Positions 1-9,064 are shown, counted from the stretch's first letter. The stretch: DNA of 10,270 bases from an uncultured Opitutaceae bacterium (GCA_937128785.1 CAKZMS010000064.1:1-10270), one strand, 5' to 3'. Numbers and translations: made by a program. The notes: generated by a model from the sequence alone, not told the origin.

Positions 1-818
1 CCGTGCTCGCCTTCGTCGCCGGCAGTCGCTGGATGTCGGTTCAAGACGATGACGAGGCCCTTGCCCTTCTCGAATATGCCCTCGATCAAGGCGTGTATTA
101 TTGGGACACCGCCGCGAGTTATGGGAATCGCCGCATTTCCAGTGAGGAACGCATCGGCAAACTCCTGCCCGGTCGCCGGAAGGAAGTATTCCTCGTCACG
201 AAGACCACGGAACGAGACGCCGACGCGGCGAAGGCTGAAATCGAGCAAAGCCTCGATCGATTGAAAACCGACTACATCGATCTCTTCCATGTCCACAGCA
301 TCGAATCAGTGAAAGATGCCGAGACGCTGGGAGATCGGGGGAAAGTTCTCGAAGTCCTGCACGACTACCGCGACCAAGGTATCATCAAGCACATCGGGTT
401 CACGGGCCACACGACTCCCGAAGGCATGCGTCGCGCCGCGGAACTCTACGATTTCGAAGCGATGATGATCGCCCTCAATCACCACGGCAGGTCGAGCGGC
501 AAAGACTTTGAGGGTGTCGCGACTCCCGCCGCTCAAAAAGGACTCGGCATCGTCGCCATGAAGGTCATCCGTCCGCGCGAAAGTGTGCCGGATCTGGATC
601 CCGCCGATCTCGTCAAATATTCGCTGACCCTGCCCCACTTCGCCACGGCCAACATCGGAACAGACAGCATGGAGGTGCTGGATATGAATCTCGACCTTGC
701 GCGCAGTTTTGAGCCACTTTCCGATTCCAAGATGGATGAGCTGACCGTGAAGATGGAGCCATTCTTCCGCGGTGAACGTGTGGCCTGGATGCAACCGGGA
801 TATGTGGACGGACCGGTA

Positions 819-824
<6 letters not shown>
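1..824 (+). CDS. Aldo/keto reductase, 5'-truncated by window edge
   Basis: NAD(P)H-dependent aldo/keto reductase (TIM-barrel family, cytoplasmic) that would interconvert carbonyls and alcohols; the substrate cannot be told. The visible 273 codons lack the usual N-terminal beta-hairpin and first strand, and the frame is open to the window edge, so the true start lies upstream and the GTG at position 3 is internal. Counting from that GTG, the catalytic tetrad of the family is visible in order: Asp35 in DTAASYG, Tyr40 in the same motif, Lys67 in LVTKTT and His98 in DLFHVHS. The C-terminal part (about residues 195-235) matches the family's helix-rich region near the cofactor site. The gene converges on ligA with only 16 bp between the two stop codons. 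Family assignment is firm; the physiological role is unknown. Confidence 0.87.
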
Positions 825-3301
<2,477 letters not shown>

Positions 3302-3302
<1 letters not shown>

Positions 3303-3565
3303 TAGTCGTAGTGCGTCCACATGCGCAAAACGTGGACAATTTTCTTATCCGGAAACACGTCGTAAACCAACCGATGCTGATGATTGATGCGGCGTGAGTA
3401 ACATCCTTTGAGTGAACCCACCAAGGGCTCGAAACGGGGCGGAGTCTGAAACGGATCTCCTCGCAGGATTTCAATCAGAACCATCGCCTTGTCCTTGAGC
3501 TGGCTCCGCTTGAGCTTCTTGGCATCCTGCTGCGCCTGGCGCGAAAACCGGACTTTGAAACTCAC
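3302..3565 (-). CDS. yoeB: YoeB/Txe-family mRNA interferase toxin
   Basis: Toxin of a type II toxin-antitoxin module, predicted to be a RelE-fold ribosome-dependent mRNA interferase that cleaves mRNA in the A site when free of its antitoxin. The 87-aa product aligns well with E. coli YoeB (84 aa). The catalytic residues known there have counterparts: Glu46 in FEPL, Arg65 in HRLVY, and the C-terminal His85-Tyr86 pair. The SRRI and HRLVYDV segments are also family-typical. It starts at a GTG whose first bases overlap the antitoxin stop (GTGA), the usual antitoxin-first arrangement. Its TAA stop overlaps the ATG of the VanZ-like gene. No damage is visible, so the toxin is probably active. Confidence 0.92.
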
Positions 3566-3804
3566 CAGTCCAACTCGGTTGAAGCCGCATCCACGCCGGC
3601 TTGGCGTGCCGCTTGAATGGATTCCACCAAACCCGGCACCGCATGTAGATGCAGCGTCTCACGAATAGATCTCCAGTCTTCCTCTGAAAGCAGCACCGCA
3701 TTGCCCCGCTTACCGGTAATCTGCACCGGTTCATGAGAGGCATTAGCCTCGTCGATCAGTGCATACAAGTTGCTCCGGGCTTTGGTGGCGGAAACGGTGG
3801 TCAT
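3562..3804 (-). CDS. yefM: YefM/Phd-family antitoxin
   Basis: Antitoxin of the pair with the downstream YoeB-like toxin. It is expected to neutralise the toxin by direct binding and, with it, to repress its own promoter. The 80-aa protein has the Phd/YefM N-terminal DNA-binding/dimerisation domain (start MTTVSATKARSNLYALIDE, then PVQITGKRGNAVLLSEEDW) and a variable C-terminal toxin-binding tail from about residue 55. The ATG at 3804 is directly preceded by GAGGA with no spacer, and the N-terminus matches the family, so this start is well supported. The gene heads an overlapping operon that continues through the toxin and a VanZ-like gene into ligA, and it lies about 90 bp downstream of tRNA-Pro on the same strand. 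Confidence 0.92.
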   Translation of the reverse strand: MTTVSATKARSNLYALIDEANASHEPVQITGKRGNAVLLSEEDWRSIRETLHLHAVPGLVESIQAARQAGVDAASTELDW

Positions 3805-3810
3805 TCCTCG

Positions 3811-3839
3811 AAACGTGCGCTTTTACGTGCGGGTGTCAA
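3811..3839 (-). promoter_or_regulatory. Candidate yefM-yoeB promoter and operator repeats
   Basis: On the minus strand a perfect TTGACA (-35 consensus) lies at 3834-3839. A hexamer at the normal 17-bp spacing (3811-3816, ACGTTT) is only a poor -10 match. Two direct copies of ACGTGCG (plus-strand reading, 3813-3819 and 3825-3831), 12 bp apart, fill the spacer. This is the position where a YefM/YoeB repressor complex would be expected to bind. The assignment is tentative. Confidence 0.35.
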
Positions 3840-3895
3840 TCAGGCAAATCCTTACCCACAGTTGGCACCTCCACCGCGATTCCTCCCCCCTTCCC

Positions 3896-3972
3896 TGGTC
3901 GGGCCGGGGAGATTCGAACTCCCGACCTCTTGCACCCCATGCAAGCGCGCTACCAGGCTACGCTACGGCCCG
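3896..3972 (-). tRNA. tRNA-Pro (anticodon GGG)
   Basis: A complete 77-nt cloverleaf is read on the minus strand. The acceptor arms are CGGGCCG (3972-3966) and CGGCCCG (3906-3900). The discriminator A is at 3899, followed by an encoded CCA at 3898-3896. The anticodon stem CTTGC/GCAAG encloses the loop ATGGGGT, giving anticodon GGG, which reads CCC and CCU. The T arm is GGGAG-TTCGAAT-CTCCC. The C1:G72 pair with A73 agrees with known bacterial proline tRNA identity. No recognisable promoter was found upstream of it. Confidence 0.97.
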
Positions 3973-4104
3973 AACAAAGAAGAGTTGGTCAACAAGCCGG
4001 ATCCGCCCGCCCGAAGCAAGCGGTTTTTTGGACGTCGCTGGGTGCACACCCAAAAACAACAGCTGCGCAGACGGAATTGGCCACTTCGACTATGCTCTGG
4101 CACC
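3973..4104. other. Divergent intergenic region between tRNA-Pro and usp
   Basis: This 132-bp gap must hold the promoters of the tRNA (-) and the stress-protein gene (+). A near-perfect palindrome, TGGGTG-CA-CACCCA, lies at 4039-4052 and could be a protein-binding site. A weak -10-like TATGCT at 4091-4096 lies just 8 bp before the usp ATG, with no convincing -35. A six-T run at 4024-4029 follows only a weak 4-bp stem. Nothing coding is seen. Confidence 0.3.
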
Positions 4105-4548
4105 ATGAAGAAGATTCTAGCCCCCATCGACTTCTCGCCCGCCACGGCCCACGTTTTGGAAGCCGCCACCAGCCTCGCCGCGGACCTCGACGCCGAGATC
4201 ACCCTATTCCATTCCATCCAACCTCCGACCGTCACCAGCGACTACGGTCTCGCGATGGAAAACGTGCAGGAAATCGTCGCGGTATCGGAAAAAACCGCCC
4301 AACGCCAATTGGAGCACTCGCTCCGTATGCTGTCCGATCGGGGCATCAAGGCGCACTCGGAAAGTGCCGCCGGCTCAGCCGTGAATGCCATCGTCAGCAA
4401 GGCGGCGGACATGGATGCTTCCTATATCGTGATGGGCTCCCACGGCCACACTGCCCTCTACGACCTGTTGGTCGGCAGCACCACCCATGGCGTGCTCAAG
4501 GATTCACCCTGCCCGGTGGTGATCGTGCCACCGCATAAGGACTCCTAG
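4105..4548 (+). CDS. Universal stress protein (UspA family), single domain
   Basis: A 147-aa cytoplasmic UspA-fold protein, usually a dimeric ATP-binding stress-response factor whose exact action is unclear in most bacteria. The N-terminus MKKILAPIDFSPAT is the standard first strand, carrying the conserved Asp9. The ATP-binding signature G-2x-G-9x-G-S/T is complete (Gly111, Gly114, Gly124-Ser125), followed by the typical SPCPVVIVP strand (134-142), so this belongs to the ATP-binding class. The frame is open further upstream, but the homology begins exactly at the ATG at 4105 and the upstream frame runs through the tRNA gene. There is no Shine-Dalgarno sequence. It is a lone gene, divergent from tRNA-Pro and convergent with ppc. 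No operon partner suggests its specific stimulus. Confidence 0.93.
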   Translation: MKKILAPIDFSPATAHVLEAATSLAADLDAEITLFHSIQPPTVTSDYGLAMENVQEIVAVSEKTAQRQLEHSLRMLSDRGIKAHSESAAGSAVNAIVSKAADMDASYIVMGSHGHTALYDLLVGSTTHGVLKDSPCPVVIVPPHKDS

Positions 4549-4556
4549 CCCTCCGG

Positions 4557-4575
4557 AGAAAACCCGAAGCGGGTT
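4557..4575 (-). terminator. Intrinsic terminator of the sbtA-sbtB-ppc operon
   Basis: Read on the minus strand, a perfect 6-bp stem (AACCCG-CTT-CGGGTT, 4575-4561) is followed immediately by a T-rich tail (the last TT of the stem runs into TTCT). The stem begins at the first base of the ppc stop codon. On the plus strand no T-run follows, so it serves ppc rather than usp. An adjacent palindrome, CTCCGGAG (4551-4558), lies just downstream. Confidence 0.65.
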
Positions 4576-7319
4576 CAGCCGGTCGTGCGCAGACCCGACG
4601 CCAGCGCGTTGATGGAAATCAACAACTCCGGCAGTCGGTCCTCCGCGGCTTCGCCTTCGAGGGTGCGCCATTCGCGGAGCAGGTTGATCTGATCCTGATG
4701 CAGCTTCGCCAACGCTTCCTCGCGAATATCCATGGTGAAAGCCAAACGCGGTCGCCGGTCCTGGAACGTGCCGTCGAACAAATCGATCAACATATCCCGG
4801 GTGCGGTGAAACTCAGCGATGATCACACGCATGAAGCGATCGCGCACGCCTTCGTCCTCCACCAGGTTGGCGTATCCCTTCATGATGTTCTCGTTGGCAC
4901 TCATGAGAGAGCTTTCGATGTTTGTCATCACATAGCGGAGAAACGGGGAGAACCTCACGCCCTTCTTGAGCTGGGCAAACGTTTCCGGTTGCTCCGCTTT
5001 GACCCGGGCCAAGGCCGAGCCCGCACCGAACCAGCCGGGCAAATAAAACCGGTTCTGCGTCCACGAAAACACCCAGGGAATGGCCCGCAGATCATCCAGA
5101 GTCATCTGCCCGGTCCGGCGCGCCGGCCGTGAACCAATCCGTGAATTCTCCAGCGCATCAATCGGAGTCGCCTGCCGGTAGAAGGTCATGACGTCCGGCA
5201 GGTTCAAAAGTTCGCGGTAGGCGTCACGACTCCATGCTGAGAGCTTCTCCAACGCGGGCCACAATGCGGTCTCCTGCTGGTTGGCCACCCGGTGACGAGC
5301 CGCCGTGGTGGCAGCCGAGGCAGTCAACAACTCTACATTGTAAACCGCGGAGGACAGGTGGGCATACTTTTGCGCGATGGTTTCCCCTTGCTCGGTCATG
5401 CGCATGCGGCCGGCCAACGAACCGCCGGCCAACGCTTCCATGAACCAGTGGGTCGGCCCGGCGCCCCGCCCCACCGTGCCACCACGGCCATGGAAAAAGA
5501 CCGGGCTCGCGCCCCGGGCTTCGGTGGCGGTAGCCAGGGCATCCTGCGCCCGGTGCAAAGCCCACTGGCTCGCGAAAATCCCGCAGTCTTTGTTCGAATC
5601 CGAATAGCCGACCATCATCTGAAAATCCGCCTTGGCTTCATCCAGGCCCAGACTGCGACGCGTCACGGGATGAGAAAGAAAGGACTCCACGATCGCCGGC
5701 CCCGCCTCCAAGTCGGCCATGGTTTCGAACAACGGCGTAACGGGCAACGGGCAGCGCAGCCCCCCGTCCACCCACTCCGCGAGTCCTGCCTCCCGCGCCA
5801 AAAGATAGACCACCAGGAGATCCTCGGTCGATCGCGTCATCGAAACGATCAGCGATCCCAGACCCTCGTCGCCAAAGTTCTGCCGATGCTCGGCCAGCAC
5901 CCGGTAGCAGGACAAGACCGCGGCCGCTTCCGGGCCGGCAACCATACCGTCGGACAAAAAGGGCCGCGGTGACTGAAGTTCCCGATCCAACAGCTCCCGC
6001 TTCTCTCCCGCCGGAAGCTCGGCAAAAGAACCGGTCTCGAGCACTCCGGCTGCCTTCAGCAACTGATCGAGCGCTTTCTCGTGGAAAGCGGAATTCTGAC
6101 GAACATCAAGCGTGGCCAGATGGAAGCCGAAGGTCCGCAATTGGCGTTGCAGGGGCGACACGTAGTCGCGAGCCAATGCTTCGGCGCCGATCTCCTCGAG
6201 TGACGATGCCAGAATCGAAAGATCCGACTCCATTTCCGACGGCCGCCGGTAGCCTTTGCCCAACTCGGGCCGATGGAACGAAAGCAGGATTTTCTCCCGC
6301 ATGAGATACACGGCTGCCCGCCAAGGCTCTTCATGATTGCGGGCCAACAACGCCCCCACCTCAACCACGCCGGACAGCTCTTCGGTAAGCTCGGCAATAA
6401 ATCCGGTTAGGCTCGAGGGCGGGACCTGGAAAAGTGAACTCAGAGGCAGCTCCTCCGCAAGACGCTCAAGCCCCCGCCGCTGCACGCGAAACGCATTGCG
6501 GCGCAATTGGGCTAACGAGTTTTGCGTGACCTCGGCGGTCACAAACGGATGTCCGTCCCGGTCACCTCCAATCCAGGTGCCAAACTTTACCAGTGGCGAA
6601 ATGCCGTCGAGTTTACCGGGATCGAATCCCTCCTCTTCCCAGGCTTCCCGCAGATGCACGTGGGCCCGGGCTATTGTCTCCGGAAAAATCTCGCGCAGGT
6701 AGTGCAACGCATTGTCCAACTCGGCGCTGATGGTCGGGCGGGTTACCTGGATCTCTCCGGTCCGCCAGAGGTTTTCGAGACGAGACTCGATTTGACGGGA
6801 AATACGCTGTTGTTCGCGCGGCGTGTAAGCGGCGTTTTCGTGACGGTTTATCAGGCCGTAGATCTCGCGGTGCAGTTCCCGCACCGTTCCCCGTTTGGCT
6901 TCCGTCGGATGAGCCGTGAGGACCGGCTCCACCGTCACATCTCCGAGCACATCCAATAGCGCGGCTTCATCCATCCCTTGCCGGCGCAGCGTCTTCAGCT
7001 GGGCCGCCCAAAGACCTTTCTCGCCAGCCGTGCCGTGTTTCTTTTCCCGCAGACGACGCACCTGCGCCGCCGCCCGCTCCTCCACGATGTTCAGCAGCTG
7101 GAAAGAAATCGAATACGCTTGGCCAATGGCAGACCCCGGTACCCCGGCCTGGCCGGTTTTATCCCCGATCCAGGGGAGCCGATCCGCCAGATCATCCTCG
7201 CCCATGCGACGAAGGGTTTTGGCAAATGCCCCCATCAAAAAATGGAGCTCAGATTGCAGCGTGCGAAACCCCTCTTCCCGCAGAGGGTGACTACCGGTGT
7301 GGGTGTCAGTAGAAGTCAT
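4575..7319 (-). CDS. ppc: Phosphoenolpyruvate carboxylase
   Basis: Carboxylates PEP with bicarbonate to oxaloacetate, replenishing the TCA cycle; cytoplasmic, normally a homotetramer. The 914-aa length is normal. Motifs in order: VLTAHPTEAKR with catalytic His137, GGDRDGHPFVT (251-261), GYSDSNKDCG (571-580), FHGRGGTVGRGAGPTH (609-624, glycine loop with Arg618), TEQGETIAQKY (642-652), IGSRPARR (728-735), IPWVFSWTQNRFYLPGWFG (747-765). The frame extends 52 codons further upstream into sbtB, but that extension is not PEPC-like. The ATG at 7319 overlaps the sbtB stop (TAATG) and is followed by a normal PEPC N-terminus. The C-terminus is RTTG instead of the common RNTG. It is the last gene of the operon, downstream of a bicarbonate transporter and its PII-like regulator, which supply and control its inorganic substrate. 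Confidence 0.96.
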   Translation of the reverse strand: MTSTDTHTGSHPLREEGFRTLQSELHFLMGAFAKTLRRMGEDDLADRLPWIGDKTGQAGVPGSAIGQAYSISFQLLNIVEERAAAQVRRLREKKHGTAGEKGLWAAQLKTLRRQGMDEAALLDVLGDVTVEPVLTAHPTEAKRGTVRELHREIYGLINRHENAAYTPREQQRISRQIESRLENLWRTGEIQVTRPTISAELDNALHYLREIFPETIARAHVHLREAWEEEGFDPGKLDGISPLVKFGTWIGGDRDGHPFVTAEVTQNSLAQLRRNAFRVQRRGLERLAEELPLSSLFQVPPSSLTGFIAELTEELSGVVEVGALLARNHEEPWRAAVYLMREKILLSFHRPELGKGYRRPSEMESDLSILASSLEEIGAEALARDYVSPLQRQLRTFGFHLATLDVRQNSAFHEKALDQLLKAAGVLETGSFAELPAGEKRELLDRELQSPRPFLSDGMVAGPEAAAVLSCYRVLAEHRQNFGDEGLGSLIVSMTRSTEDLLVVYLLAREAGLAEWVDGGLRCPLPVTPLFETMADLEAGPAIVESFLSHPVTRRSLGLDEAKADFQMMVGYSDSNKDCGIFASQWALHRAQDALATATEARGASPVFFHGRGGTVGRGAGPTHWFMEALAGGSLAGRMRMTEQGETIAQKYAHLSSAVYNVELLTASAATTAARHRVANQQETALWPALEKLSAWSRDAYRELLNLPDVMTFYRQATPIDALENSRIGSRPARRTGQMTLDDLRAIPWVFSWTQNRFYLPGWFGAGSALARVKAEQPETFAQLKKGVRFSPFLRYVMTNIESSLMSANENIMKGYANLVEDEGVRDRFMRVIIAEFHRTRDMLIDLFDGTFQDRRPRLAFTMDIREEALAKLHQDQINLLREWRTLEGEAAEDRLPELLISINALASGLRTTG

Positions 7320-7621
7320 TAGTCTTGAAACTTTTTGGCCCGCCAAACGGTAACGTCGGTCATCCAGGCAATCACGGCATAGTCCTCGAAATAGCTGTTC
7401 GCCAGTTGGTCGATGATGTCGTCGGCAACCTGGGCGGAGACAATGGTTTCGATTCGGGTGTTGGGCCCCTCCCACTCGGTCGCCCGCACTCCGCGCGATC
7501 CTTCACCATCGGCCTGGGTAATGGTGAATCCCTTAGCACCGGCCTGCCGCATGAGCTTGAGTAATTCCTCCCGCAGGAGGCTTTCGCTGACGACCGTCAG
7601 CTTGGTCATGGAAACTTTCAT
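7319..7621 (-). CDS. sbtB: SbtB-like PII signalling protein
   Basis: A 100-aa PII-like protein, expected to be a trimer that binds adenine nucleotides and gates the bicarbonate transporter SbtA encoded just upstream. The sequence follows cyanobacterial SbtB along its whole length: KLTVVSESLL first strand, AGAKGFTI (27-34), the GEGSRGVR segment entering the T-loop (39-46), GPNTRIE (52-58) and SYFEDYAVIAW (76-86). It ends in WRAKKFQD and lacks the C-terminal CGPxGC redox loop of many cyanobacterial SbtBs. The ATG at 7621 lies 3 bp after the sbtA stop; a second ATG four codons later is equally possible, as neither has a Shine-Dalgarno. Its stop overlaps the ppc start by one base. The nucleotide bound (cAMP, AMP, ATP, c-di-AMP) cannot be read from the sequence. 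Confidence 0.88.
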   Translation of the reverse strand: MKVSMTKLTVVSESLLREELLKLMRQAGAKGFTITQADGEGSRGVRATEWEGPNTRIETIVSAQVADDIIDQLANSYFEDYAVIAWMTDVTVWRAKKFQD

Positions 7622-7624
7622 AAC

Positions 7625-7639
7625 TTAAACAGCGTTTAA
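7625..7639. repeat. Palindrome at the sbtA-sbtB junction
   Basis: A perfect inverted repeat, TTAAAC-AGC-GTTTAA, covers the sbtA stop codon and its last codons, directly before sbtB. The arms are AT-rich and only 6 bp, with no following T-run, so it is unlikely to be a terminator. It may be a weak intercistronic hairpin in the mRNA or a chance repeat. Confidence 0.3.
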
Positions 7640-8578
7640 ATATTTGGCGAAGGTCATGAACAACGGCACGCCAATCGCGAGGTTGAAAGGAAAGGTCACC
7701 CCAAGCGCGAGGGGGAGATAGATTCCCGGGCTGGCTCGCGGCAATGCGATACGCACCGCGGCGGGCGCGGCGATGTAGGAAGCACTGCCCACCATGGCAC
7801 CGAAAACCGCTGCTCCTCCATCGGTCATGCCCACGAACGAACCCGCCATCGTGCCCAGCAATCCGTGAACCAATGGCAGCACACAGCCCAATACCACCAA
7901 GCGCCAACCAGCGGTCCGGAGATCGCGGAGACGGCCTGCCGCCAGCATGCCGAGTTCCAACAGGAAGAGACACAGCATGCCCTTGAAGGGATGCACAAAC
8001 AGCGGCGCGACTGATTCGATTTTGACCGGACCACACAGGGCGCCAATGGCCATGCCGCCGAGAAGAAGAAATATGCTTTTGCCAGCCACCACCTCGTGAA
8101 GAGCAGCTTTCACGCCACGGGTTCCGGTCTGCTGAGCCAGCATCAATCCGACGATGATGCCCGGCACTTCCAAGACGGCCACCAGGGCCGGCAGATACCC
8201 GTTGGGATTCATTCCCGCGATATTGGTCGCCTCCAACGCCGCCAGAAATGTGACCGCCGAGACCGAACCGTAGTGCGCCGCCGTCGCCGCGGCATCGGTC
8301 CGACTGATCCGCCCGACCAAGCGCAGCGCCGCGAAGGCCGAAAATGGCGTGACCACCCCCAGGGCCAACGTGATCAGCAGTGGACCGATCAACTCCGACA
8401 AGGGTGTTTCCGCCAGGGCCACCCCGCCCTTGAGACCAATGGCAAAGAGCAGGTAAATCGACAGCCCTTGGTAGAGGGCCGCCGGAATCTCCAAATCGCT
8501 GCGCACCGCCCGGGCGATCATGCCCAGGACAAACGCCAGCACCACCGGTGAAATCAGGTTTTGAGTCAGTAGTTCCAC
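7625..8578 (-). CDS. sbtA: SbtA-type sodium-dependent bicarbonate transporter
   Basis: An inner-membrane permease of the SbtA (DUF897) family, which in cyanobacteria imports bicarbonate with sodium at high affinity. The 317-aa protein is almost entirely hydrophobic. It shows about ten membrane segments in two inverted halves separated by a short soluble linker (about 150-165), shorter than in the roughly 370-aa cyanobacterial enzymes. The paired substrate-site motifs of the family are recognisable: AHYGSVSAVTF (101-111) in the first half and MVGSASYIAAPAAVRIALP (262-280) in the second. The conserved LEVPGIIVGLMLA (136-148) is also present. The start is a GTG at 8578 without a Shine-Dalgarno. 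It is the first gene of an operon with sbtB (3 bp gap) and ppc, which argues for bicarbonate as substrate. Transport has not been shown for this variant. Confidence 0.87.
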   Translation of the reverse strand: MELLTQNLISPVVLAFVLGMIARAVRSDLEIPAALYQGLSIYLLFAIGLKGGVALAETPLSELIGPLLITLALGVVTPFSAFAALRLVGRISRTDAAATAAHYGSVSAVTFLAALEATNIAGMNPNGYLPALVAVLEVPGIIVGLMLAQQTGTRGVKAALHEVVAGKSIFLLLGGMAIGALCGPVKIESVAPLFVHPFKGMLCLFLLELGMLAAGRLRDLRTAGWRLVVLGCVLPLVHGLLGTMAGSFVGMTDGGAAVFGAMVGSASYIAAPAAVRIALPRASPGIYLPLALGVTFPFNLAIGVPLFMTFAKYLNAV

Positions 8579-8702
8579 AATACGAATATCAGCAGAAATT
8601 GAGCCGTGTGAGCCCGCATCTAATAATGCAACACTTTACATGCATTTTGTTTCGTGCTTCATCATCCATGGTAGTAACCAAGAACCCTATCACTTTCTTA
8701 TC
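8579..8702. promoter_or_regulatory. Divergent control region between sbtA operon and regulator gene
   Basis: This 124-bp AT-richer region lies between the sbtA operon (-) and the winged-helix gene (+). For the plus strand there is a good promoter: TTGAGC at 8599-8604, a 17-bp spacer and AATAAT at 8622-8627, predicting a start near 8634 and a leader of about 70 nt. An inverted repeat, AATGCA-N10-TGCATT (8625-8646), overlaps this -10 box and start site, as expected of an operator. No convincing minus-strand promoter for sbtA was found, though one must lie here or upstream. Confidence 0.5.
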
Positions 8703-8990
8703 ATGCCAGCGACCGCCCCCCGACCTACTTGGACTTTTTTAACCAACCACACCCATCTGCTGGTGGTGCTCAACCGTGAAGCCGATGCCCGGATCCGTGA
8801 CCTCGCGGACGAGGTCGGAATCACCCAACGAGCGGTGCAACGTATTCTGGCTGAATTGGTGGCCGATGGTATTCTGACCATCCGGAAAGAAGGACGCCGT
8901 AACGCTTACCGTATCCGCCGTTCCGCGCGGCTGCGTCATCCGCTGGAAAACAAGCACACCATCGGCGAAATCCTTACGCTTCTCGGGTAA
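8703..8990 (+). CDS. Small winged helix-turn-helix regulator, divergent to sbtA
   Basis: A 95-aa single-domain DNA-binding protein with a MarR/ArsR-like winged helix. It belongs to a widespread uncharacterised group that begins with a WTFLTNHxH segment (here residues 10-18). The helix-turn-helix covers about 29-50 (ARIRDLADEVGITQRAVQRI), followed by a wing rich in basic residues (about 58-71, RKEGRRNAYRI). The tail RHPLENKHTIGEILTLL (79-94) is also group-typical. No metal or ligand site is evident. The frame opens earlier at an ATG at 8640, but the family homology starts near the ATG at 8703, and the extra 21 residues look like translated leader. Its divergent position, with a shared control region, makes it the likely regulator of sbtA-sbtB-ppc and of itself; this is inference. 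Confidence 0.82.
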   Translation: MPATAPRPTWTFLTNHTHLLVVLNREADARIRDLADEVGITQRAVQRILAELVADGILTIRKEGRRNAYRIRRSARLRHPLENKHTIGEILTLLG

Positions 8991-9064
8991 AATTCGCTGT
9001 CCGGGGGTTGGGTTTCAGCATCCCCGTCCCTCCGAGAGTCGCGGCGAAAACCCTGGTCGAAGGT

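Noticed and set aside
4003..4029. Possible plus-strand terminator (CCGC ... GCGG followed by six T)
   Set aside because: The stem is only 4 bp with a 13-nt loop, and no plus-strand gene ends upstream of it.
3733..4104. Upstream extension of the universal stress protein frame
   Set aside because: It would translate through the antisense strand of tRNA-Pro and part of yefM; UspA homology starts exactly at 4105.
5292..5972. Plus-strand open frame of 226 codons inside ppc, and similar ones nearby
   Set aside because: Antisense to a conserved PEPC; Arg/Pro/Gly-rich composition with no family resemblance.
7320..7475. 52-codon N-terminal extension of the PEPC reading frame
   Set aside because: It overlaps the conserved sbtB coding sequence and contains Cys/Arg-rich sequence unlike PEPC. 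The ATG at 7319 fits both the overlap pattern and the protein family.
8991..9064. Terminator between the regulator and the P-type ATPase
   Set aside because: Only loose G-run/C-run complementarity is seen, with no clear stem or T-run on either strand.
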